From positions 186,001-250,000 of the forward strand of contig CM018049.1 of the NCBI GenBank assembly GCA_008638375.1: a stretch of 64,000 bases of DNA, written 5' to 3'. Origin of the DNA: Nyssa sinensis. Its lineage: Eukaryota; Streptophyta; Magnoliopsida; Cornales; Nyssaceae. Of the stretch, positions 12,103-23,545 are shown one piece after another (the stretch's first letter is position 1; each line of letters starts with the position of its first letter). A program made the translations under genes and the position numbers. Below the pieces are notes generated by a model, which did not search any database, was not told the DNA's origin, and was given only the letters and a program-made list of their open reading frames with translations.

Positions 12103-12328
12103 ATTTTTCCTTTTTTTTTTATTTCATTTGTATTTTTATTATTATTATCTTATTATTATTTTTATATTCCAGTATCCATTCGTGATTGGCTCGGGCATCG
12201 CTCGGGCATGACTCGTATTTCCAACTATTAAGATTCTGACTCATCCGTTTATTCAATATTAAACCAAAAAGCTTTAACGGCTCGGTTCACGTGGTTCACC
12301 CGGTTAAAATTTGGGTCAGGGTATGACA
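9089..12328 (-). mobile_element. Solo LTR, 3.24 kb, with 5-bp TSD
   Basis: Plus strand begins TGTCACGACCCGAAACCC and ends GGGTCAGGGTATGACA. The flanks ATATA (9084-9088) and ATATA (12329-12333) match but lie in an AT repeat, so this TSD is weaker evidence than the others. The LTR is (-): hairpin 9408-9420, candidate intron from donor 10207 to acceptor 9386, repeated GTTGAGTCC-type blocks near 10440-10620, tRNA-like module 10761-10826, and pyrimidine-rich (GA on sense) tract 11690-11960. No internal region or second LTR is present. It interrupts the 5' LTR of the gypsy element. Confidence 0.88.
10761..10826 (+). other. tRNA-like module in solo LTR
   Basis: TGGCACAGTGGCTAAG fits a tRNA A box, and GGTTCAATTCG at 10809-10819 fits a B box. 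It is antisense to the LTR and lies about 1.5 kb from its 5' end. The same kind of module occupies about the same place in two other LTRs (41660-41732 and 45828-45905). Confidence 0.55.
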
Positions 12329-12590
12329 ATATATATATACATATATATTTACACATATAAATGCCTATTATATTACACACACACATATGGCAGTATGCTC
12401 ACACACACACACGACCACCTGTTTTGCACCCAATACTGATATATAATATATATATATAGTATATGTATATATACAACATATAAAATCATGCATACATGTA
12501 CTCCTTTGAATTAAATAATAACAACAACAATAATAATAATACTAATAATAAATAATAAAAAAAACTCCCTTCCAAAAAAAATTTCAAGTC
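12329..12590. repeat. AT/AC-rich simple-sequence stretch
   Basis: Contains (AT)n, (AC)n and (AAT)n tracts. It probably is the continuation of the gypsy 5' LTR beyond the nested solo LTR, but no LTR terminus is visible before the RT fragment starts. Confidence 0.5.
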
Positions 12591-13285
12591 TTTACACTAT
12601 CTTTAGTGATCACGTGCCTAAGAAATGTGATGCTAGGGAGCCAAAACTCACACTTCTTCAGCTTGGCATTCAACTTTTGCTCTCATAGCTTTTGCAAAAC
12701 TTTCCTCAGTTGTACTTCGTGCTCTTCTAGGTTCTTAGAATAAATTAAGATATCATCAATGAATATAATCATGAATTCATCTAGATAGAACTTGAAAACC
12801 CTGTTCATTAAGTCCATGAATGCAGTTGAGGCATTGGTCACCCCAAAAGGCATCACTACGAACTCATAGTGTCCATAACGGGTTTTGAATGCTATCTTTT
12901 CCACATCTGCAGGGTTAACTTTTAGCTAATCGTACCCTGACCTCAAGTCAATCTTTGAAAAGACCTGCGGCCCTTTCATCTGATCAAATAAGTCATTTAC
13001 CCTTGGCAAAGGGTACTTGTTCTTGATGGTGACTCTATTCAACTCTTTATAATCAATGCATAGTCTTATAGTCCCATCTTTCTTCTGAACAAATAACACT
13101 GGGGCACCCCATAGTGAAGAGCTGGGTCGTATAAAACCCTTGTCTAGCAACTCTTGCAGCTGCAATTTCAGTTCCTTTAGCTCTATTAGTGCCATTTGGT
13201 AAGAGGACTTAGATATAGGTGAAGTGACAGGAAATATATTAATGTTGAACTCAATTTCTCGATCAACAAGTATTCCAGGAAAATG
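12591..13285 (-). pseudogene. Ty3/gypsy reverse transcriptase fragment
   Basis: The (-) frame holds the RT core: DREIEF and [80 protein letters not shown], then FIDDILIYS, the catalytic YxDD-type box as found in plant gypsy RT. It ends in KLKKCEFW and a weak HVIT, before RNase H. It is in one frame apart from a TAG at about 12923-12925 and a TGA at about 12680-12682, each explicable as one C-to-T change in a CAG and a CGA codon. Protease, RNase H and integrase are missing on both sides, so it is an orphan fragment. It could be the piece lost from the element at 1468-6240, but nothing proves this. Confidence 0.93.
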
Positions 13286-13289
13286 TGTT

Positions 13290-15175
13290 AAATTATTAAC
13301 AGAATATATATAATATTAAATAAATAATTAAATTAAATTAAATTAATTAAATTAAAATAAATGCTTCCTGTACTCAAATAAAATAAAAAAGAGTATATTC
13401 TGACTTTCTTTGACATTCTAGACCCAATGAAGAGGTTTGTTTTATAAGATAAAATCTTAAAATTAGTATATGTAAAATGAAATAATTACCATTTTACCCT
13501 TAATGACACCCAAAGGCAATTGAAAGTCCGAGAGGGTCTATTTTGACTTTCTTTGACGTTTCGAACCCAACAGTAAGGTCCATATTACTAAATTAGGTAT
13601 TGAAAAATAAGACACATGAAAATGTTAGTTTACTAAACTACCACTAAGAGATAGACTTGACTACAAATAGCCCTGATTAAAAGAAATAAGACTTATTTTA
13701 AGAAATTAGCAATCACAGGGTCTAAGAATAAATTAAGAACACCAACTAGGAAGTGACTTAAGTTAAATGTGAAATTAATAGGATTTTTTTGAATTTATAT
13801 TTTTAAGAGTTACAAGGGAAAATGAAATGCCCACCAGTAGCACCAACTCCAGAACCCATGGTGAGTAATCATGGACTTTGAAGTGGAGGTTTTAACTCTA
13901 TGGTTTTTGAAGTGTTGTAATTTCAAATTCTTGTATTTACATGACTTGTGTTTTTAAACATGCTACTTGATCTATTTTCAAACTGCTATCATGATCCGCA
14001 AGTGTGTTTAATTAAAAACAAATTATTTATAAAAACTTACTTCAGCATGCCTATATTAACTTCAAAGTTGTATTAAATGTCTTCTTTTGAAAATGAATGG
14101 TTCTCTTCTCAACCATGTTTAACTGCCCTGGAAAAGCATCTATGTTAAAAAATGACATTCAGATACTTCTTGTTTGCAAACTAGTAATGCAAGATAAGTA
14201 ATGCATAAGCACTCAAAATCAGTGAATCCTTTGGGACTCGATTTTGTATTGCCTACTAGAAGGCTAGAGATCTCTTTTGTTCAGGTCATGTAATAATTTA
14301 GATTATATTGACCTTCTATTATGCTTAGAGTCTTGTTCGAAATGGATTCTTTTGAAAAAGTGAAAAGATGCTACATTCTAAAATGGTAGAAGTTTTATCC
14401 CCCATTACTCTGAACATGATTTATATACTCTTATTTCATGATTTAAATATTTATGTTTTCAATTTTAATGAAACCTGAATCCACTTGTTCTGTAATTAAG
14501 AAATTAAATGATTTGCTTGAAGGCCTTGAATGCTTTTTTTTTTTTTTTCCTGTTTCAAATATTTATTTATTTATTTTGTGATTTGAATTATACGAACAAT
14601 TGGTAGTGGTCACTTTTATAAACTCTCTTATACTTAGACCACTATCTATTGAAAACCCATGACAAGGTACTAAAATTTTTCACGAGCTTTTCATAAAGCT
14701 CACATGAATTCTTACCCATGTCTTTTTCTAGAAATGATGATGAATGGGAGCCTTACCCGTACTAATGAAGGGCATCAGGAACTCCACTCTTTTGGGTAGC
14801 ATTTTTGTTGTAAGTTAATTAGCAGGAGTCAAATCTTCAGCAAGCATGATTTTGGGAGTGCCAAGACAAGTAGATCGTCCACCTCTCTTACAATAATTTT
14901 ATGGGACAAATTATGTAATTAAATTTTGTAGGAACAATGATTATATAATGTACTTAAGTTGTCTTAAGTTTAAGTTTCAAAGAAAATAATACTTAGCAAG
15001 TTTAGAAGAAGCTCTAGTCGGACGGTCGTGCCATTGTCTTCACGCTTCACAACCTTTTCATTTACTTATGTTATGTTTGCACTACCACCCGACTCTGTTC
15101 TGTAATCTACCGGCCCCCGGGCCGGGGTGGTCGCATCCCCCTACTCCGCACGGGGTGGGTTTCGGGGATGTGACA
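13290..15175 (+). mobile_element. 5'-truncated LTR, twin-hairpin subfamily
   Basis: It ends at 15175 with GTGGGTTTCGGGGATGTGACA-like sequence preceded by CTCCGCACGG. Two 143-bp-spaced blocks (cores 13420 and 13563), an exon-like GCCCACCAGTAG box, donor GTGAGTAATC at 13861, twin hairpins (14597-14651 and 14684-14701) and acceptor-like TTTTTCTAG ending 14731 follow in order. The 5' two fifths are missing. The left edge, near 13290, abuts the RT fragment with no LTR terminus, so this is a rearrangement junction. No TSD can be tested. Confidence 0.8.
14597..14701 (+). other. Twin-hairpin RNA element
   Basis: Arms 14597-14611 and 14637-14651 pair over 15 positions with one mismatch and one G.U. 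After 32 nt, GAGCTTT (14684) pairs with AAAGCTC (to 14701) around a 4-nt loop. The acceptor-like site ends 30 nt later. Confidence 0.65.
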
Positions 15176-16390
15176 CATTCTCTCTCTACTTTATTCACTT
15201 GCGTGGCAAGCCTTCGTTTGTTCATCCATGTCATTAGAAAATTTTCCTAAACACATGCTCGGTGTTCTTCCATCGTCATTACTCAATCTTTAAACCTTAA
15301 CCTTTGAAAAGCCATCACAGAACCTTAAATCTTCATCATCTTATTTTCTCTCAACCATAACCCCAAATAACTCATTGATGAACGAGACATTGAGATTAGA
15401 GGACCTATTGGGGATTAGGAGGTATTTTGTAAAAAAGAAAATTTTCAAATAAAAATTGTGAGTGCTCTTCTAAATTTCTCCATTTAAATTGGTTAGTGAT
15501 TCAATCTGCCTTGAGATTTTGTCTAAATTTTGTACTAATTGATGAAGAATTCTAATGTCACTTTCTAGGGACTTTATAGGCTTCTAAGTAGATCTATTAT
15601 ATATATTCAAATAAATTTCTTCATTATACAAAAGGTTTTATGTATCAAAACTTTTCCTTGACTAAAATTGCACTTAACTGTGATTCAGTATTTTTAATGG
15701 AATTCTTATAGATGCTTAGGTAATATGGAGGAATCATGCCAGTAATATCTTTATTTAAACATTTTTTGGTCATAGTTTATGTGAAGATATTTATTGGTAA
15801 ATTTTTATTTTCATATTTTGATGCTTATTTAATATTTATCATCTTTTATATCTAAATATATATTTTTTTAAAAAAATCTTCAATGCAATTTTTATTATTA
15901 TTGATTTTTTAATTAATTCTAGATAAATCAAGTCTAATAAGTTAACTAGACGACAATGAGCTAGTGACCATCCGTTCGGTCACCTTGCCCCCACTAATAT
16001 AAAATCTTGCCTACGCCCCTGATCATATCTATTGATCTTCTCAATAAATGTTTAACAAGTTTAACCATTAGCAAAAAGAATCTCGGACTTTTTTTTAATA
16101 AAAGATCAATGGAATGCTTATGACTAACTACATGTTGTTTCCATGACAGAGTTCCTAATTGCCACTTAATACAATTCACTGGTATTTTCAAAGATCAACA
16201 TTTCTTCCCACCACAAAATTAAACTACAAGGCCACTGCCACCATTATTCTTCGATCACAATAGGGTCCTACCTCTATTGGCCTAAAGAAGGTTTAATAAA
16301 ATTAAACTTGTTGATTAGTTGGTGTTGTGATACTTTAATTAAGTAGGTTAGAGAGGGGAAATATGTAAAACATTGAATATAAATATCTAT
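15176..16390. other. Uncharacterised non-coding stretch
   Basis: No LTR landmark and no convincing protein domain. Short frames (for example 15994-16191 on the minus strand) show no motif. The sequence GGGGCGTAGGCAAGATTTTA on (-) near 15995-16020 is of a kind common at plant repeat edges, but I cannot name the family. Confidence 0.4.
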
Positions 16391-19300
16391 CTGGAGTGTT
16401 GGCCCTAAAGGTTTTCAACTAAGGGCATTGTCATAATTTTAATGATAACAAGACATTGATGATGTGACTTAATGATTTACCTTAAGTGCCAAAGAAAATA
16501 GGTCAATGAACTCAAGAAATGGGTGACCAAAGCTCGACTAAAGATGAAAAGGATCAACGCTATGAAAACATGCTCACAAGATCAAAACATCAAGTCAAAG
16601 TCAAGAAAGCACTCATTCCCAAAGAATCAAGTGAACAATTTTATTTTCTTTTATGTTGGGTGTTTAAGTGATTTAGGTACCTTCATTACACTATATTTAG
16701 ACCTAGGGGTAAAATGATAATTTGTTTCTAAGTAATTAAGTACTTAAAATAATTATTAATTACTTTTTTGGGCTTTAATACAATTTTTCAAAAATTTTGA
16801 GCTCATTGTGTAATTATTGAAAGTTCTGGTTCAGCCAATTAGGGCTAAACCACTATTTTAGTTAAATTTCAAGTAAACCTTTCGATTTCTTTCAAGAACC
16901 GACCTGTCTGGTCATGAATCAAGTGAACCAGACTGATCCAACAAAGAACCGACTGGAACTCATTCCAGACTCAACCAGTCAGACTCGTTGACCGACCTGA
17001 TCAATAGTTGATCGTTAACTGGTCAATAGAGGAGACTGTCGACGTCGATCGCCTTTTCCAGCAACGGCGGTCTTCGACAATCATTTTTTGCCCAGTTTCT
17101 TACTTTGATTCAGGTCGTTTTTATCCTAGACTTCATTTAAACGTGTCACATTTGAATTTAGTTTAGATTTGGACGTCAAACAAAGGGATTTATAGTCGGT
17201 TCCAACGACTCTCGACTTTTTAGTAAAGTATTTATTTTCTTATTTTGTGATGTTTTGGACATGGTTTTGACTCGGTTTTGATTGTATTTTGTTCCTGGGG
17301 CTTTGGGCAACTTTTTTCGATTCATAAAGTAGAAAAAATCACATCCAAAAGGGTCGGTTTGATTCCGTCCATTTGTGACTGTAAGTCACTGTTTCTTGAT
17401 GGTCTTTTGACCATTTTGGTTGGTTCAAGTCCCATTATACAACATTTTAGATGCTCTTTCGAGACATAGGTTATATCTCAAGCTTCATTCAAGTTGGGTT
17501 GAATCCCATTTTTCACAAGTTCGACTATGGTGGTTTTCTAGGGTTTCTTAGCCCAAACAACTTCATTCTTTCACAAGTTTTCATCCATTTACTCATTGTT
17601 TTACTTGCATACTAGTTTTAACAATTGAAATTAAGGTAACTACAAGATTCTAGTGAGAGAACTTACCTTTCATGGCTACCTTTTTGTTTTTCTACGATAT
17701 TCTAATCCATTGAAGGAAGAGTTCTATACCATTGAAGACTCAATCCAAGGAGTTTAACCTCAAAGACTTATCTAATTTAACCCAATCAATCAGGTATGCT
17801 ATCTAAAACCCTACTATTCTATCTACACCTAATTTAATTTATCCTATCACTTTTGATACAATAAATTGAATTAGAGAAATACGTTGGCTCTGATCTCATT
17901 ATCTGAATGAAAACGTAGGACACCTCATGGGCCCGAGTCTACTCTTTTCCTTTAAGCTATTTACGTTATGTCTTTTTTCTTATTTTTACCCATGTCAACC
18001 TCTCTCTACTCTTTTTTTTAGTGTATTTACTTTATTTATTCCGTTTATCTTATTTGTTTATGTGATTATTATCATTATCTCTATATACTCACTCTTTATC
18101 TTGTTTGTGTCATAGACTATTAAGCCTTGTGGACTAATACTTGAGGCCAGTCCATTCAGACTGGGTAGGATGGGTGCTTAATCTCTTCCCATCTCATACC
18201 TTAGCTCTCGAATTCAGAATTCTTTGGTTCATTGTATTTCGTTTATCTTATTCATTCATGTCATTATTATCATTATCTCTATACACTCACTCTTCATCTT
18301 GTTTATGTCATGGAATATTAAGCCTTGTGGACAAACACTTGAGGCTAGTCCATTTAGACTGGGCAAGATGGGTGCTAAACCACTTCCCATCTCATACCTT
18401 AGCTTTCACATTCTGAATTCTTTGGTTCATTATAGATTAGTTTTGCTTTACTTTGTTTTAACCCATGTTAAGGGGTTTAGAATGTAAATCAGATCAAAGT
18501 GATGTAATTTCAGTTTTCTTTGCTATTCTTTTTACATGTATTCTTCATGGGTTGTATCAGGTTTACTTGTTATTTAGCCTAAAATAAGTTATCGACTCCT
18601 TTGTGTATTCTTTGTACACTTTAATCCGAAAAGAGGGCGTGTTCCTCTCCCACTTCGAGGGAGCGGACTCTAAAAGTTGTGGGGGGTTTGTTTGACATTC
18701 TTTGCTCCTAATTTTTTCGGCGTCTGCGCTCATAAGGTGTATGGTTTCATTTTTGTTGGATTTCTTGCTTTTAATTGACAGTTAGGTTCATTTCTTACTT
18801 TAATGAATTCAAAAATCCAAAAAAAAATTTCTTTTATCTTTATAGCTAATGTTGATCACATATTTTAGAAAAGAAAAAAGAATTAAGATGCATTTTAAGT
18901 GCTTGAGACTATGATTTATGTACTTAATTTTATCTCTATCTTCAATTAGTCTTAATCACTTAATTGCATGCAATCTTTCAATCTACTTGTGATCTCAGAG
19001 TCATTAGTCTTACATACTTCTTTTATAAGATTACCTTGTATATAGGTTAGACTTAATGGTTTTATATTTATGCTTCAATAAGTCCATGGCTAGAAATATT
19101 GACTTAAGTTGGAAATATCTAAGGGCCAAAAAGAAAAGCTTAAAAAGAAAATGGCGCACACACTAAAATTAAAAAATCAAATGAGAGGAAGGAAAGAGCT
19201 ACATTTGAGATAGTGTGTGTGTTAGCATTGGATCTCCTTTAAAAAGAGTACCCTACTCAATAGCTTGAAAGTCACCTTCCAAAAGGGAGATAAATGCAAA

Positions 19301-20240
19301 TTTCAAAATTTGCCTAAATGACTTTATGTTCAGGGGGAGTTTTGGTTGGAAATGGTCAAAGTTCTGTAAGTTGATTGACTATGGTTGGTTGCTTTTATTG
19401 AAGTTTAAATCATTCAACACTATAGAGTTAAATTTGACATAAAAACATTTCATAGTTGAAGTCATTGCATATGTCTAATCACCATGTTTGAGTGAGTAGA
19501 GAGTTAACTTGCATGAGTTTAAGTGTTCTAGGATTACTTGAATATTTTGATTCAATTTAGAACATCTTTCATTCCTCTATTTCACTTAAAATGTTATACA
19601 AATTTTTCTTTAAACTCTAAAACTTTGGGATTGTTTTAGCTTTGTAGATAATTGAATTCTTCTTAGAGTTTTGTTGTTAAAATCTAAAAATTTCTTGCAA
19701 AAAATTCCCCTGTTTTTGTTGAGTTATGTTGAGCAGAGGAATTATAGAACAGAGAAGGACACTCTGTTTTTATGAGAGAAAGTCACTTACTAGTGGTTGT
19801 TCATTCAAATGAATGTGAGTTAATTTTGGGTGCGAATCATTCCTCGTTTGAACAAATTAGACCTTGTTCAAATGAGAGACTGATCAGCTTTAAATTCATG
19901 CAAAACTGCCCATTGCTTCATATTCTTTGCAGTTTTTCATAGTTTTCTCTCCTGATTCCTCATACTAGATTGCTCATTTTTTTATTCTGATGTTCGTTAT
20001 TCTTACATTCTACTCTAGCAAGTGTGATCTACGCATTGAGAATGTCATTTTCACCAATTATTTTTAGAATCCCATAATTCATTTTATCGATAAGTCCTTG
20101 GGTCCCATTCCACTATTCTTGTCTTTCATTTGTTATTTATCTAAACAGTAGGTTTAATATGGACTGTTAGATCAGTGCATTGGACATTGCAACATTCTTA
20201 GGATCATCTCATTTCTATTCTGTCATATTATATTGTGATT
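16391..20240. other. Unclassified repeat region, possibly decayed LTR retrotransposon sequence
   Basis: TGTTGGCCCTAAAGG at about 16397 looks like an LTR start. About 17640-18110 is repeated (roughly three quarters identical by eye) at 31490-31958, so this is dispersed repeat DNA. A 198-bp tandem duplication lies at 18043-18437. No gag-pol frame is visible until 20241. The right end is not defined. Confidence 0.5.
18043..18437. repeat. Two-copy 198-bp tandem duplication
   Basis: GTTTATCTTAT starts the units at 18043 and 18241. Shared features include CTCTATA(T/C)ACTCACTC, ATTAAGCCTTGTGGAC, and a final CATACCTTAGCT box. The copies are about 85-90% identical by eye. Confidence 0.8.
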
Positions 20241-20734
20241 ATGTCTTCCAGGTCAATACCTATGGAACGAGAGCATTTTCCCTATGCCATCCGTCTTGGC
20301 TCTACACTTCAGGGTTTGGATAATTTTCCATCCTAGGTAGACAAGAGTAGTTGTAGTTATGTCCCATCTTGTTCTTGTCGAGAGGGCATCCACTCTTGAT
20401 GATATACGTGAGATAGTCATGTATAGTATGTTTGAGTCTCATGGATGGTTATCCTTTCTATCTATTTCGAATCTTGCTAACGAGATTGTGGTTTGAGAGT
20501 TTTACTCGAACCTTAGTGCTCATGATGATCGGGGATTTTGCCCTGTCGCAGATCGTAATGTTGAGTTTCACTCACCATTGATCTCATTTCTCAGACTCTT
20601 GGCATTCCCTAAGTTGAGCAGCTTGGTTATCCATTCCATGCTCTAGCTATTCCTCTCACTCCTGACTTATTAGCATCTACCCTTCGAACCAACAGTTCCA
20701 TTAACTTCTTTACGAAGGCCGCCACACTTGAGCG
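20241..20734 (+). pseudogene. Decayed plant-retroelement ORF (EFYSNL-type domain)
   Basis: A Met at 20241 opens MSSRSIPMERE and runs to a stop and frame change near 20335. The next frame reads MSHLVLVERAS, TLDDIREIVMYSMFESHGW, then EFYSNLSAHDDRGFCPV and VEFHSPLIS. The E/A-FY-x-NL stretch followed by a short beta-like segment resembles the plant 'putative transposon protein' domain found in gag-like ORFs of plant retroelements. I assign that from memory of the motif only. One internal TGA precedes EFYSNL. It is broken at 20734 by a hAT-type element, and the flanking code is too decayed to follow. Confidence 0.5.
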
Positions 20735-21813
20735 TAGGGCTGTAACTCGGTTGGGCTAGGTCTAGCTTGAGGTCTGTCTAGGCCCAGCCCGTGATGAAGG
20801 ATAGTCAACCCGAGCCCTAGCCCGAGTTTAAACATGAGTAGTTGAGCCCGAGCCTGAGCCTGAGTTACTTTCAAGAGTATCAGGTTTTTTCGAGTTGCCC
20901 GAATTAAGCCAATATCAATGAGAAATTTCTATGTGATGTTCTCTTAATGATTTAATCTAATATACTCCAACAAGTGATAGATTCGTAATTGAATAAATCA
21001 ATTAAAAGTATATGTAATTTAGAATATGATATATTAAATAGTAGAATGCCAACCAAAAACAATACTAAAATAAGAGGAAAAATACAATAAATTGAAATGG
21101 AGAAACCTAGTGAACTAAAACTCATCCCAAAATTTGATAAAAATGCACATATAATTTATAAACAATAAATAGAGAACAAAAAATAACAAAAAAAAATAGA
21201 CGAGATAAAAAAATCAAGCCTGAATCTGTTAATTGTCTTGGCAAATCAACAAAGTATTCCATAGACATGTTATATATTATATATAGGCATATACGTAAGT
21301 GTATAGAGATGAGAAGGCAACAATAAAGAAAATACAAAATAAAAAAGAAAGAGATTGTAAACTTATTAATGATGGCCAAAATTGAAGATCTAATGTTATA
21401 TTTCTTAACAATGAGAGATGACCAGAGAAAGGGTGATGGTCAGAGAAGAGAAAGAATGAAGCTACGACACATATGACGCTCAGTAGGATTTGACGGCAGC
21501 ACAGACACATTGAAGGTATGAGAGACTGAAAGAGAGAATGAAACTCCAACCCTAAAATATGTGCTTATATAATAATTGAATCAATGGTCATGATCTATTT
21601 GAAACTTTCATCCAACGGTTGTTATTAAATAACAATATAAAATATATATACAATTCAGGTTCGGGTATCCGAAGCCCTTGCCCAAGCTCAGCATGAATTC
21701 AATTCAGGGCTACCTTTTTTATGCCTAGGCCCGTCCTAACTTTTCTAAAGTATTAACCAAGCTTGTAAATTTTCGGGTCGTGCTTGGGTTGGCCTGCTCG
21801 AGTTGTAACCCTA
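20735..21813. mobile_element. Non-autonomous hAT-like DNA element, 1.08 kb
   Basis: The ends are inverted repeats: TAGGGCTGTAACTCGGTTGG on the left, and TAGGGTTACAACTCGAGCAG on the reverse strand at the right (15 of 20 match). Both are rich in GGGC/CGAGCCC words, usual for this class. Eight-base flanks CTTGAGCG (20727-20734) and CTTGAGTT (21814-21821) agree at six positions, as expected for an aged 8-bp hAT target duplication. The inside is AT-rich with no transposase frame, so the element must be mobilised in trans. Confidence 0.8.
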
Positions 21814-21821
21814 CTTGAGTT

Positions 21822-22061
21822 GAGCAGAGTTAGCTACATGAGGATTATCGAATTCTCAATTTGATAGTATGTAGTGTTCTTCATCTAGTCATCCACACAA
21901 ACACATTGATGATATCCCTTGCCACATTACTATATGCTATTGGTGCTATTGTCCCGATCGATGCTCCGTCTCACATTCTGGGTGTAGACACCTCATTTTG
22001 AGACCTTTGATTGTATAGAATGAGTTTCATCATTTTTGAAAAGTTACTACAATATGTCCCA
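21822..22061. other. Flank of the hAT insertion, decayed repeat
   Basis: Continuation of the unit interrupted by the hAT element, running up to the target duplication TCCCA of the next LTR. No open frame with a recognisable motif. Confidence 0.4.
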
Positions 22062-22612
22062 TGTAACACCCCTGACCCAATTAAACGAAGAAATTAACGA
22101 TAATGGCAATTATCATAAGTTAATTTGCTTAATAACCTTGGGCAACACTAGCTATGACTAGTGACCCGTAAATACAAAAACAAAGGTATAAATGATGAAA
22201 ATAATTAATTTTAAATTAGAGATGATTGATGTGAGAATACAATTTAATGCCAAGGGTCATAACTTGATAACAAATTACGACTAGTGTTAATCAAGGATTA
22301 ACACACAAGTAAATATGGAAAATTAGTTCACGAAATGCACTTGAGTGAGGTTAATGCGATACGTGAACGAAACGAGTTTAATCAAGAATTTTTTGAGAAA
22401 TATAATAGATTTTCAGTAAAATTAAGCCACGATAAAATATATTAAAACAAGACTTATATGTATAGATGAAGCATGTGAAAATCAAAAGTCTTACGGGAAT
22501 TCGAAGACGCTTTTATGATAATTAAAATACAATTTTGGGAATTCAAGAAATGAACCAAAAATGCTAAACAAGGCATAAAAAAAAAAAGAGGAGGAAAAAT
22601 AGGCAAAATGCT

Positions 22613-22690
22613 CCCAACAAGAATTGAACCTTGCACTTGAGCAAGGAAAAGAATAAGTCTATAAAAAAAAAGCCAACTTGGCTACAACAT
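22613..22690 (-). other. tRNA-like module I in LTR
   Basis: Reverse strand: TAGCCAAGTTGGCTT (A-box-like) then AGGTTCAATTCTT (B-box-like). Antisense to the LTR, about 0.55-0.63 kb from its 5' end. Confidence 0.5.
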
Positions 22691-22833
22691 TTTTGTGCTA
22701 TATATCCCACAGAATATATATATATATATATATGTAAGCTACATAGAATTTCAAGTCTGCATGCTTAAAAACTGAGGTGTTAACACCTCAATGGGCCACT
22801 CTCTCCTCCAATTAGAGGACATGCACAAATCTG

Positions 22834-22835
<2 letters not shown>

Positions 22836-22870
<35 letters not shown>
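22836..22870. repeat. (AT)n(TG)n microsatellite
   Basis: Alternating AT passing into TG, in the U3-like part of the LTR. Confidence 0.9.
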
Positions 22871-23545
22871 ACATGTATATATATGTATAATAGGTATGTG
22901 TCCTATGTTGTGTGTGCGTGCAATACAAAAACCAGAGTGTGTGTGCATGTGTGTGCGAGTAGAAAGAGTGAGAGTTATAGAGAGAGAAAGTGAAGAAGAA
23001 GGAAGAAGAAAAAAGAGGGGCTGCATGCACCATGAGCCCAAACCAGAAAAGTAATTAAGGGTTCAAAATCAAGCTAAGGGAAGGGAAATTGTGGGAGAGA
23101 GAAGAGAGGCTACCATTAGAGGTAAGAGAAGGTTTTCCCTCTCCTCAGTTTTCTCTTTAAAAACTCTGCAATTGTGAATTTTAATGGCATGCATGCATGT
23201 AAAATTGAAAAAGAATAAAAATTGAAAGAGAAGAACATTGTTAAGCTTGAAAAAAAACCCTATAACTTAAAACCCGAAATTATGAAAAACTGAGTTTTAT
23301 CTACCATGATTAAAACTTAAAAATAAATGCATGGCTCAAAAGAGCATCAGATTTGGGGTATCCAACAACTTGAACCATTAAAAATGGTCAAGGAACTAGT
23401 GGGGGAGAGTAGATTACAGTCAATCAGAGTGGATTTGAAAACATGCATTTGGGCTTGTTTTGTTGTGTTTTAGGATCGGGAAAATGTTCCCCACACATCC
23501 AAGAACCTATAGGAGAAAACTGGGAGTGAAATAGTGATTTAAAAC

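Noticed and set aside
9089..12328. DNA transposon with terminal inverted repeats
   Set aside because: The TGTCACGACCC and GGGTCAGGGTATGACA ends look inverted, but TG...CA ends, 5-bp TSDs and a PBS beside one family member show an LTR.
15994..16191. Small open frame (-) as a gene
   Set aside because: Short, with no motif, start context or neighbours; embedded in repeat DNA.
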